The notes under the pieces were generated by a model. It had not been told where the DNA came from, did not search any database, and worked only from the letters and a program-made list of their open reading frames with translations. A stretch of DNA of 6,471 bases from Candidatus Njordarchaeota archaeon. GTDB lineage: Archaea > Asgardarchaeota > Njordarchaeia > Njordarchaeales > Njordarchaeaceae. The position numbers and the translations under genes were made by a program. Below, piece after piece: positions 1-5,335 of this stretch. Numbering within the stretch: the first letter of the stretch is position 1; each line of letters starts with the position of its first letter. The stretch lies in contig JAHKLF010000091.1 in NCBI GenBank assembly GCA_029856615.1, positions 1 through 6,471 of the forward strand, read 5' to 3'.

Positions 1-34
1 AAGATAAAAAATTTTAGTTTAAAGGTAGATAGAT

Positions 35-400
35 GTGAGTAATAACTATGAAGTAATTTTCGAATTCCGAATTCGCTTATTGAGGCCGAAACCTGCAAAA
101 GGCTCAGAATTAGATTGGGCTTTATTAAGCTTAGGCATAGATGATCTCGGAGCGAAAATATACAAGCTCTTACTAAAAAGCGAAGCCCTAACTTTTGATG
201 AAATTGTTTCGCATGTTAATGAAAAATCAGAGAAAGTTATGGAGTCACTTGATGTTTTATATAGTCTCGGACTAATAGACAAACTGGGTAATACATATTT
301 TGTTTCTAAAGATCTTTCATCCTCTATTAGAACAAGAACTATGAGAATTCTCCAAAAAGTATTAGATGATATTGCTAAGACCGTTGAGCATGGAGGATAA
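35..400 (+). CDS. Small winged-helix DNA-binding protein (short paralogue of the next gene)
   Basis: A 121-residue protein, probably a transcription regulator acting on DNA in the cytoplasm. Residues about 26-90 have the layout of a winged helix-turn-helix: a leading helix with S-L-G-I (32-35), the helix-turn-helix around 53-80 (T53, E56, I57, L72, L75, then S-L-G-L-I-D at 77-82) and a wing with G85 and Y88. Residues 32-88 align without gaps to residues 42-98 of the next protein with 18 identities in 57 positions by my count, so the two are paralogues. After the wing there is only one helix (about 94-117) and no extra domain. The start is GTG at 35; the ATG two bases before it runs straight into TGA. 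An AGGT lies at 23-26. The stop is 2 nt before the next gene, which makes co-transcription likely. The target site and effector are unknown. Confidence 0.85.
   Translation: MSNNYEVIFEFRIRLLRPKPAKGSELDWALLSLGIDDLGAKIYKLLLKSEALTFDEIVSHVNEKSEKVMESLDVLYSLGLIDKLGNTYFVSKDLSSSIRTRTMRILQKVLDDIAKTVEHGG
392..396 (+). promoter_or_regulatory. Ribosome binding site for the second winged-helix gene
   Basis: GGAGG lies inside the last codons of the first gene, 6 nt before the ATG at 403. It supports that start and points to coupled translation of the two paralogues. Confidence 0.65.
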
Positions 401-402
401 TT

Positions 403-1212
403 ATGTCATCCGAGAGCACTAGCAATAAAGATTTCACAATATTAGCTGAGTGGACGATAAGAAAACTTCGTAAGATTGATTTTACGAGTGCTGATAAGGA
501 GATAATAATTAGATGGATTTTATATTCTCTAGGGATCGAAAAATTGGGACAAGATATTTACATATATATACGAGAGAGAGGCAGTGCAACGTCTACTGAG
601 ATAGCCGAGAAATTTGGAATAAGCCCCGCAACAGCTAGAAAATACCTGGAGCAATTGCATCTTGTAGGGCTAGTGGATTACATTGGGAGAGAGTATCATT
701 TATCCTTTGAAGATATAAGCCGGGGAATAAAATCTATACTTATCCCTCGTATAAATGACGTTTTCCAAGCACTATTGCGGGCTGCGGCAATCTTAAGAAA
801 ATATGAAATTTCAGAGGAAAAAGTCGCATTACCGGAAGTCACGTCTGGCGATTGGGTTCGTTTTACAAAGAGGTTTCAAGAATTTGAAAAAAGATTCCGA
901 GAATTCGAAGAAAAAACACGTAAATTAATGTGGACAGGTGTCAAAATTAAGGAGACTGATGAATTTATAATAATGGATATCTTTAGAAGCCATGAATTAA
1001 CAAGCGATGATCTAATTAGATGTGCTGAGAAAGGAAAGAAATTAATCATGCATGTATTCGGCTCGTTGAAGATTTCTAATGATGTAGATCCATCAATAGC
1101 CTCTTCGGTTATATATAAAATCGTTGTTTACGGTTCTGTTCATGGGCCTAAGAATGTACTCAATCAGATTTTAGATAGACTAGAAATTTATGGATCATTA
1201 AAAGTGTGGTGA
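403..1212 (+). CDS. Winged-helix regulator with coiled coil and C-terminal bactofilin-like G-S-L repeats
   Basis: A 269-residue protein, longer paralogue of the preceding gene. Residues about 36-100 form a winged helix: S-L-G-I at 42-45, then T63, E66 and I67, a recognition helix around 74-88 beginning I-S-P-A-T-A-R, V-G-L-V-D at 88-92, and a wing with G95 and Y98. Helices follow at 103-135. Residues 150-175 are rich in F/E/R/K in a heptad-like pattern (F-Q-E-F-E-K-R-F-R-E-F-E), suggesting a coiled coil for dimer formation. The C-terminus has three short beta motifs: VFGSL (218-222), VYGSV (242-246) and IYGSL (262-266). The segment 217-228 resembles residues 24-35 of the solenoid protein encoded next (HVFGSLKISNDV against KVFGGLKVNGDL). 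My reading is a DNA-binding regulator with a domain that may sense or bind the solenoid protein. That role is inference; the winged helix is well supported. Confidence 0.85.
   Translation: MSSESTSNKDFTILAEWTIRKLRKIDFTSADKEIIIRWILYSLGIEKLGQDIYIYIRERGSATSTEIAEKFGISPATARKYLEQLHLVGLVDYIGREYHLSFEDISRGIKSILIPRINDVFQALLRAAAILRKYEISEEKVALPEVTSGDWVRFTKRFQEFEKRFREFEEKTRKLMWTGVKIKETDEFIIMDIFRSHELTSDDLIRCAEKGKKLIMHVFGSLKISNDVDPSIASSVIYKIVVYGSVHGPKNVLNQILDRLEIYGSLKVW
1208..1212 (+). promoter_or_regulatory. Ribosome binding site deciding the start of the solenoid gene
   Basis: GGTGA lies 5 nt before the ATG at 1218 and overlaps the stop codon of the preceding gene. Two in-frame GTG codons at 1206 and 1209 lie upstream of or within this motif, so ATG 1218 is preferred. 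Confidence 0.6.
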
Positions 1213-1217
1213 GAGAG

Positions 1218-1955
1218 ATGAATAATCGCGCATTAATAATTCGCGGCGGTGGTGTTCTACAAGGAGGAGAATATGACGTCCCCATTAAAGTATTTGGAGG
1301 ATTAAAAGTTAATGGAGATTTAATAGCAAAATCGCTTGAATGCGCAGGGTCTGTCGTTATTGATGGAGATGCGGAATTTTCGGACAATCTAGTTGTTAGG
1401 GGATCGATTGTCGCAAATGATTTAGTTATCAATGGAGATTGTTCCATAAATGGAGGAGCTAGAATTCATGGAGATCTTGAATGCTCTGGAGATGTCGAAA
1501 TACATGGAGGTATACGTATAGAAGGTGATTTAAAATGCTCAGAGTTGAGAATTAGCGGAGGTATTATGATAATGGGGGATATTTCAGTTAATGAGGATTG
1601 TGTAGTAAATGGAGGATTGAAAGTCGAAGGTGACTTAGAAGTAAAAGAAAGTCTTACCATTAAACTATCAGGGCGAGGTATTAGTGAAGTAAAAGGGGAA
1701 ATAAAAATAGGCGAGAATCTAAAAGTATTTAGTGAGAATGAAAAATCAAGATTCATTGTCCATGATGAAGTCAACGTAGGTAATGAGGCATATCTAGAAT
1801 ATACGGAAATAAGGGCAGATTTAAAAGCTAGAAGCGTATTTTTAGGACGATATGCAATAGTCCGTGGAGATATATATTATATTGATAGAGTAAACTTAGA
1901 CCCTACTGCAAAAGTTGAAGGAAAATTGATCAGAATTGCATCACGGGATTTCTGA
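1218..1955 (+). CDS. Bactofilin-like beta-solenoid (polymer-forming cytoskeletal type) protein
   Basis: A 245-residue protein, almost entirely short beta-strand repeats of the kind seen in bactofilins and related polymer-forming proteins. The consensus is roughly hydrophobic-x-G-G-three hydrophobic/charged-G-D, repeated about every 17-18 residues: GG pairs at 27-28, 79-80, 97-98, 114-115 and 132-133, and GD pairs at 33-34, 50-51, 73-74, 85-86, 103-104, 120-121 and 138-139. The N-terminal pattern I-R-G-G-G-V-L-Q-G-G-E-Y resembles the start of small solenoid proteins of Bacillota annotated as polymer-forming cytoskeletal. Repeats become degenerate after about 150. There is no signal peptide or membrane segment, so a cytoplasmic scaffold or filament is the simplest reading. 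It lies between two regulators and an ABC exporter, with 5 nt and 16 nt gaps, so it probably works with them. Start chosen at ATG 1218 on the ribosome binding site; GTG 1206 or 1209 would add 4 or 3 residues. The precise role is unknown. Confidence 0.8.
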   Translation: MNNRALIIRGGGVLQGGEYDVPIKVFGGLKVNGDLIAKSLECAGSVVIDGDAEFSDNLVVRGSIVANDLVINGDCSINGGARIHGDLECSGDVEIHGGIRIEGDLKCSELRISGGIMIMGDISVNEDCVVNGGLKVEGDLEVKESLTIKLSGRGISEVKGEIKIGENLKVFSENEKSRFIVHDEVNVGNEAYLEYTEIRADLKARSVFLGRYAIVRGDIYYIDRVNLDPTAKVEGKLIRIASRDF

Positions 1956-1960
1956 GCAAC

Positions 1961-1966
1961 GGGGAG
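1961..1966 (+). promoter_or_regulatory. Ribosome binding site deciding the ATPase start
   Basis: GGGGAG lies 5 nt before ATG 1972, in the 16-nt gap after the solenoid gene. It argues against the in-frame TTG at 1936, which would add 12 residues that match no ABC ATPase N-terminus. Confidence 0.65.
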
Positions 1967-1971
1967 CCATT

Positions 1972-2895
1972 ATGCTTGAAGCTGCTATTGAAGCTGTTCA
2001 CTTAGGAAGAAAATTTGACAATGTTTGGGGATTGAGAGACGCTAGTTTTTTAGCTAAAAATCATGAGCTCACAGTATTGGTAGGTCCTAATGGTGCAGGG
2101 AAAACAACCACAATACGCATATTGACAACCGTTCTCAAACCTTCTAAGGGACATGCCAGGGTTTTAGGAATGGATGTGCTAAAAGATTACGAGAAAATTC
2201 GCCGAAGAATTGCTTACTTACCGCAGGATTATAGTGTGCCATGGGACGTTACACCGGAGGAATATATCACCTGGAATTTAGTTATTAGAGGATGGAGCTT
2301 ATATGATGCTAAGGATAAAGCAAGAGAATGGCTAAATCTCTTTGAAATTAGTAATATTAAGGATAAACCATGTAGAACCTTAAGTGGCGGAGAACGCAGG
2401 AGAGTTGCTGTTGCTGCCGCTTTGGCCACTAATGCAGATGTTATTTTCCTTGACGAACCTACAGCCGGTCTTGATCCCGAAATAAAACAAGTCGTTTGGC
2501 GTTCCATAAGAGAAATCGTATCCAGCGGCGCTAGTATTTTATTGACCACGCATGATATGCGAGAAGCTCAAATTTTAGCGGATAAAGTTGTATTAATAAA
2601 TAATGGCGTAACCGTTATTGAAGGCGAACCAAAGGAGTTAATAAACTCCCTGCCATATAAATACAAAATTGTAATTGGAAAATCTAAATTCATTAATCTT
2701 GATGATCTAGGTTCATTTATAGATCTAGGAGATAGAGTAATTCTTTATACGAAGACAAGAAGAGAAGCAATAAATTTGGTTGAAGAAATCGATCCTAACG
2801 TGAAAATTCATTCTATGGGCTATGTTGAGCTTGAAGATGCCTATCTATATCTAATTACGAAAGGTGAAAATTTTGGGTCTAGTAACGAGAATTAA
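1972..2895 (+). CDS. ABC transporter ATP-binding protein (ABC-2 / DrrA-like exporter)
   Basis: A 307-residue nucleotide-binding subunit that would drive the permease encoded next. All ABC motifs are present: Walker A GPNGAGKTT (38-46), Q-loop Gln85 in LPQD, signature LSGGE (137-141), Walker B VIFLDEP (157-163), D-loop GLD (166-168) and switch His194 in TTHD. It should therefore be a working ATPase. A C-terminal extension of about 80 residues (225-305) resembles the extra domain of DrrA-type ATPases that pair with ABC-2 permeases in drug, lipid or polysaccharide export. The cargo cannot be read from the sequence. The gene follows the solenoid gene by 16 nt and overlaps the permease gene by 23 nt, which is typical of a co-translated ATPase/permease pair. 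I chose ATG 1972 because of the GGGGAG site 5 nt upstream. Confidence 0.95.
   Translation: MLEAAIEAVHLGRKFDNVWGLRDASFLAKNHELTVLVGPNGAGKTTTIRILTTVLKPSKGHARVLGMDVLKDYEKIRRRIAYLPQDYSVPWDVTPEEYITWNLVIRGWSLYDAKDKAREWLNLFEISNIKDKPCRTLSGGERRRVAVAAALATNADVIFLDEPTAGLDPEIKQVVWRSIREIVSSGASILLTTHDMREAQILADKVVLINNGVTVIEGEPKELINSLPYKYKIVIGKSKFINLDDLGSFIDLGDRVILYTKTRREAINLVEEIDPNVKIHSMGYVELEDAYLYLITKGENFGSSNEN
2862..2867 (+). promoter_or_regulatory. Ribosome binding site pointing to a TTG start for the permease
   Basis: AGGTGA lies inside the ATPase gene, exactly 5 nt before an in-frame TTG at 2873. The alternative GTG at 2864 lies within this motif and has no such site of its own. Confidence 0.55.
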
Positions 2896-3607
2896 AAGAA
2901 TAATAGGCATAGCTTATCTAGAAAGTAGATGGATTAAGAGACAGCCTTTATGGATCTTTCAAGGCATTATAGGGAGTATAGGTTTTATACTCATCTTATT
3001 TGCTTGGGGGCATCTCGAAGCTCTTAAGAATCTGATTGCTGCTTACGTAATTGCTGGAGCATGGAGCCAAGGACTCAATATAGTGGCTCAAGCTATTGGA
3101 TGGAGCAGAATTGGAAGGGAATATGAAAGATACGTAGCTTCTCCAGTTACTCTCGCAGATTATTTTATTGGGATTATACTTGCTACTTCTCCATTCATGT
3201 TAATAAGCCTTATACCCGCAACCATATTAGCCATAATTGTGGGTATAGATCTTTATTCTTTCCTATTACTTTTAATGCTGATTCCTATAGCATTGACAAT
3301 AGGGGCCTTTCTATCACTTTCAATAATTCTCAGAATAAAAAATCCAACTAATATTTCCGCTATTACTAATCCACTGAATACCTTTACAATAGTCTTACCA
3401 CCCGTATACTATCCTCTTACTATAGTTCCTCCTAGTTTAAGAATAATATGCTTAATAATGCCTTCGGTATCATTAGTTGAAATTGGTCGTTGGATTATAC
3501 TACATAAAACAGCATGTCATTTTGCGTATCCATTGTTGATTATAATTATATGGCTCATCGTACTAACTATTTTATTGTCCAGAAGACTTAAATGGGGGCT
3601 TGAGTAA
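2873..3607 (+). CDS. ABC-2 type transporter permease, six membrane segments
   Basis: A 244-residue integral membrane protein (247 if GTG 2864 is used). Counting from TTG 2873, hydrophobic segments lie at about 28-46, 54-74, 98-123, 126-153, 163-182 and 217-236, with a basic N-terminus on the cytoplasmic side (R-I-K-R, then S-R-W-I-K-R). This fits the six-helix ABC-2 / DrrB permease fold. Between segments 2 and 3 is a cytoplasmic stretch with R-E-Y-E-R-Y-V-A-S-P-V, matching the E-R plus P pattern often seen where ABC-2 permeases contact their ATPase. The C-terminus is short and basic (S-R-R-L-K-W). It overlaps the ATPase gene by 23 nt and ends the five-gene unit. Length fits a half-transporter that would dimerise. 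Substrate unknown; the neighbours do not include an obvious biosynthetic enzyme that would name it. Confidence 0.88.
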   Translation: MGLVTRIKRIIGIAYLESRWIKRQPLWIFQGIIGSIGFILILFAWGHLEALKNLIAAYVIAGAWSQGLNIVAQAIGWSRIGREYERYVASPVTLADYFIGIILATSPFMLISLIPATILAIIVGIDLYSFLLLLMLIPIALTIGAFLSLSIILRIKNPTNISAITNPLNTFTIVLPPVYYPLTIVPPSLRIICLIMPSVSLVEIGRWIILHKTACHFAYPLLIIIIWLIVLTILLSRRLKWGLE

Positions 3608-3611
3608 AGAG

Positions 3612-3623
3612 GAATCATGATTC
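3612..3623 (+). repeat. Perfect 12-bp palindrome in the convergent gap
   Basis: GAATCATGATTC reads the same on both strands. It sits in the 28-nt gap between the stop of the permease gene and the stop of the nucleotidyltransferase gene. It could be a weak hairpin shared by both transcripts, or chance. It lacks the T-run expected of an archaeal terminator on either side. Confidence 0.4.
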
Positions 3624-3635
3624 TTACTGTTCTAA

Positions 3636-4058
3636 TTACTCGAAAATTCGCTGGTTTGTATATAATTTAATCTTTATCCTTAGTCCTTCTATTTCATCCA
3701 ATGCTTTTTTGTATATGGCTATTGCTACTTCCTCCCCTTTTAAGACCAAACCTTCCTTTATGACTTTTTTAATAAACCAGGAGGGCGCTCTGTTAATCAA
3801 CCTTACATCAACGGGCATTCTAAGTATTTTTTCTAATTCTTCCTCTATCTCAAATTCAAGCTTGAGCAGATCTCTTTCATTCTCTTCAACAAGTATGGCT
3901 ACATCTATATCTCTAATAAAGTCTCTACGCAAAATGCTACCATATAGCACAAGCATCTTAATATCCTTACGATTATTAGCGTACTGTTGCAATTTATTTA
4001 GAATCTGATCTCTCATTTTCTTGCTTACATTAATCCATGGTATTTTGTTTCTTGACAT
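3636..4058 (-). CDS. mntA: MNT-type minimal nucleotidyltransferase (antitoxin of a HEPN/MNT pair)
   Basis: A 140-residue protein of the minimal nucleotidyltransferase family. Numbered from ATG 4058, the active site is Gly40-Ser41 in LYGS, followed by D50 and D52 in the R-D-I-D-V stretch, and a third acidic residue, Asp84, in P-V-D-V-R-L-I. All three metal-binding acids are present. The GS-to-DxD spacing is 8 residues, a little shorter than the textbook 10. In characterised MntA/HepT pairs the MNT protein neutralises the HEPN toxin by adding AMP to a tyrosine of the toxin; that role is assumed here from family and context. The gene follows the HEPN gene and overlaps its end by 29 nt. I chose ATG 4058 because GAGGT lies 8 nt before it at 4071-4067. 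ATG 4082 (8 residues longer) and ATG 4016 (14 shorter, after the HEPN stop) lack clear binding sites. Confidence 0.87.
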   Translation of the reverse strand: MSRNKIPWINVSKKMRDQILNKLQQYANNRKDIKMLVLYGSILRRDFIRDIDVAILVEENERDLLKLEFEIEEELEKILRMPVDVRLINRAPSWFIKKVIKEGLVLKGEEVAIAIYKKALDEIEGLRIKIKLYTNQRIFE

Positions 4059-4479
4059 ACTCTTCAACCTCTTTAAGAACATTTTTATAGGCTCTTAGAC
4101 CAATATTTTTGGTCTCATTATAGAGTCTTGAATCATCTATGATCCAGTATCTGTGTATTATTCTGTTTCCCAAATGAATTAAATTTTTCGTAACTTTTGC
4201 AGTATCCTCTGAGATCACATGCTTTTGTTTAAGAACATATATGCACTCAGTATACGTTTCTGGCTTCTGTTTAAAACCTTCTATTGCTATATGCAAGCAG
4301 ATGTCGCATAATATTTCCGCTAACTGAACAATCAAATGTCTTAAAGATAGTACATTACGAAAATCCGATAAAAAATCATCAATACTCATGTTGACAATTT
4401 TCTTAGCCATATCTAAGTTGCTATAAGCTTCTGAAAGAGCCCCGTGTTTTATAATATCATAAGAATTAGCAACATTCAC
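4030..4479 (-). CDS. hepT: HepT-like HEPN (DUF86) protein, toxin partner, with altered active-site motif
   Basis: A 149-residue all-helical protein of the HepT/DUF86 type. The family pattern is visible in order: a helix with R-H-L-I-V-Q-L-A-E (47-55) leading to C-D-I-C-L-H-I-A; the linker with K-P-E-T-Y (72-76); V-L-K-Q-K-H-V-I-S (82-90); and the active-site stretch H-L-G-N-R-I-I-H-R-Y-W at 102-112, followed by the usual D-D and L-Y. Family members act as RNA-targeting toxins through an RX4HXY motif. Here the Arg position is Gly104 (codon GGA, one base from AGA), while His109 and Tyr111 are kept. The Tyr corresponds to the residue AMPylated by MntA in the studied Shewanella pair. Without the Arg the nuclease may be weak or dead. 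The start is GTG at 4479 with no clear ribosome binding site, so the N-terminus is uncertain; ATG at 4410 is too short to hold the first helix. Confidence 0.87.
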   Translation of the reverse strand: MNVANSYDIIKHGALSEAYSNLDMAKKIVNMSIDDFLSDFRNVLSLRHLIVQLAEILCDICLHIAIEGFKQKPETYTECIYVLKQKHVISEDTAKVTKNLIHLGNRIIHRYWIIDDSRLYNETKNIGLRAYKNVLKEVEEYVKKQNTMD

Positions 4480-4512
4480 AATGTTATTAAGTAGGTTGTT
4501 TTTGACAATTCC

Positions 4513-4520
4513 TTTCTATA
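4513..4520 (-). promoter_or_regulatory. Possible TATA box for the HEPN/MNT pair
   Basis: On the minus strand this reads TATAGAAA, roughly 38 nt before the GTG at 4479. An archaeal start of transcription about 26 nt downstream would leave a leader of about 12 nt, fitting the lack of a ribosome binding site. The match is weak. Confidence 0.3.
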
Positions 4521-4541
4521 CGGAATAATACGATCATTCTA

Positions 4542-4559
4542 CGTTCACATTATTGAACG
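4542..4559. repeat. Inverted repeat with 6-bp arms, possible operator
   Basis: CGTTCA and TGAACG are perfect inverted arms separated by six bases (CATTAT). It lies in the divergent gap between the HEPN gene and the glycoprotein gene. Its GTTC/GAAC half-sites recur in the palindrome a few bases to the right, suggesting a two-site operator for a dimeric regulator. Confidence 0.5.
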
Positions 4560-4564
4560 CAACC

Positions 4565-4574
4565 GTTCTAGAAC
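4565..4574. repeat. 10-bp palindrome GTTCTAGAAC, possible operator
   Basis: This is a perfect palindrome with the same GTTC/GAAC half-sites as the inverted repeat just before it. The two GTTC sites are 22 bp apart, close to two helical turns. It touches the left edge of the TATA-like box of the glycoprotein gene, where a bound protein could help or block TFB. Confidence 0.5.
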
Positions 4575-4575
4575 A

Positions 4576-4588
4576 TTTATTTTTATTA
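4576..4588 (+). promoter_or_regulatory. TATA-like box for the glycoprotein gene
   Basis: TTTATTTTTATTA is centred 43 nt before ATG 4625. Transcription starting about 26 nt downstream (near 4608) would give a leader of about 17 nt that just includes the AGGTGA ribosome binding site at 4613-4618, a consistent layout. Confidence 0.5.
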
Positions 4589-4612
4589 CCAAATCATAGC
4601 AATTTGTCTTTT

Positions 4613-4618
4613 AGGTGA
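4613..4618 (+). promoter_or_regulatory. Ribosome binding site for the glycoprotein gene
   Basis: AGGTGA lies 6 nt before ATG 4625 and is the same motif as the one used within the ABC operon. It fixes the start of this gene. Confidence 0.7.
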
Positions 4619-4624
4619 TTCTTA

Positions 4625-5335
4625 ATGCTGAAGAAGATAATATCTTTACTTATTATTTTAACATTAATCGTGTCTATTATGGTCTTCTACCTTTACACAG
4701 AATCATTAAAGAGAAGATACAAGATTTACATAACGAGAATTTATAGCAGTGATAACGAATTACAAGCCATTATTCGAGCAGAATCATTCAACTACACAGA
4801 CCTATTGGACATTCCACCCTTTTATCCTAGCGAAAATATTACGTATTCTAAGTACGTTTGGGCTAACTATATAAATAATTATACCGTCGCTTTTTACAAG
4901 GAGAAGATTGATTACTTAAAGAGAACAAGCATAAGCGAAGCCAAACTAAATTACACCGCATTATCAGAATTTACGAACACCATTTTAAATGTTACAGTGT
5001 TGAGTGTAACTAATTATAGTGTCTTAATCCAAATTGGAAATAGAACGATTGAGCTAAATTATCTGATCAATGACCCTCTCTATGGAGAAATTCTAGCAGT
5101 CAATGTTACTGGAGAATTCTCAATATATATGCCCCCGAATTTATCATCGGGGATACAATGGCAATTTACGAACGTATATTGCGTATGGATGAAGCTCTCT
5201 TACTGGGAATATCATGAGCCTTTAGCCGCGTACGGAAGCGAAGTTTCGCAATTTATTATTTTAGACGAAAACATGAATTTACTCTTAGTCCTTATATATA
5301 ACAAAATATGGGCTATCGCCTCGAATAGCTCATAG
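4625..5335 (+). CDS. Membrane-anchored extracellular protein, heavily sequon-bearing, family unknown
   Basis: A 236-residue protein I do not recognise. Residues 5-24 are a strongly hydrophobic segment after M-L-K-K, acting as a signal anchor or uncleaved signal peptide, followed by a basic K-R-R. The rest should face outside the cell. It carries ten N-X-S/T sequons (N56, 71, 85, 109, 122, 130, 139, 160, 172 and 234), very dense for its size and matching archaeal surface glycoproteins. The ectodomain is rich in Y, I and N and seems mostly beta-strand from about 118 on. One Cys (186) is present, so no internal disulfide. A hydrophobic stretch at 219-232 (L-L-L-V-L-I-Y-N-K-I) is more likely a buried strand than a second membrane helix. 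The gene is divergent from the HEPN/MNT pair and ends 23 nt inside the convergent gene that follows. It has its own promoter and ribosome binding site. Confidence 0.75.
   Translation: MLKKIISLLIILTLIVSIMVFYLYTESLKRRYKIYITRIYSSDNELQAIIRAESFNYTDLLDIPPFYPSENITYSKYVWANYINNYTVAFYKEKIDYLKRTSISEAKLNYTALSEFTNTILNVTVLSVTNYSVLIQIGNRTIELNYLINDPLYGEILAVNVTGEFSIYMPPNLSSGIQWQFTNVYCVWMKLSYWEYHEPLAAYGSEVSQFIILDENMNLLLVLIYNKIWAIASNSS

Noticed and set aside
4..20. A/T-rich stretch before the first gene as a promoter
   Set aside because: It could be a TATA box about 26 nt before the GTG at 35, but the window begins here and an upstream gene may run into it; not enough sequence to call.
46..282. Open frame on the minus strand inside the first winged-helix gene
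   Set aside because: It is a shadow of the well-supported + strand protein, with a serine-rich composition and no domain.
1290..1640. Recurrent AATGGAG words as a CRISPR or DNA repeat array
   Set aside because: They are in frame, vary between copies and encode the G-G/G-D rungs of the solenoid protein, so they are protein repeats.
1160..1774. Two minus-strand open frames opposite the solenoid gene
   Set aside because: The repeated GGA/GGT codons of the solenoid repeats leave the opposite strand free of stops; the products are Ser/Pro/Thr-rich without any family features.
1936..1971. Upstream TTG start adding 12 residues to the ABC ATPase
   Set aside because: It overlaps the solenoid gene, has no ribosome binding site, and GGGGAG is well placed for ATG 1972.
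2229..2549. Minus-strand open frame inside the ABC ATPase gene
   Set aside because: It lies opposite the conserved signature and Walker B region, a common artefact.
3608..3635. Palindrome as a transcription terminator for the ABC operon
   Set aside because: No loop outside the palindrome and no T-run follows on either strand, so the call as a terminator is not supported; listed only as a repeat.
3709..4008. Plus-strand open frame opposite the nucleotidyltransferase gene
   Set aside because: Its product is low-complexity and serine-rich, and the minus strand shows clear catalytic motifs.
4059..4082. Longer start (ATG 4082) for the nucleotidyltransferase
   Set aside because: It would increase the overlap with the HEPN gene to 53 nt and has no ribosome binding site, while ATG 4058 has GAGGT 8 nt upstream.
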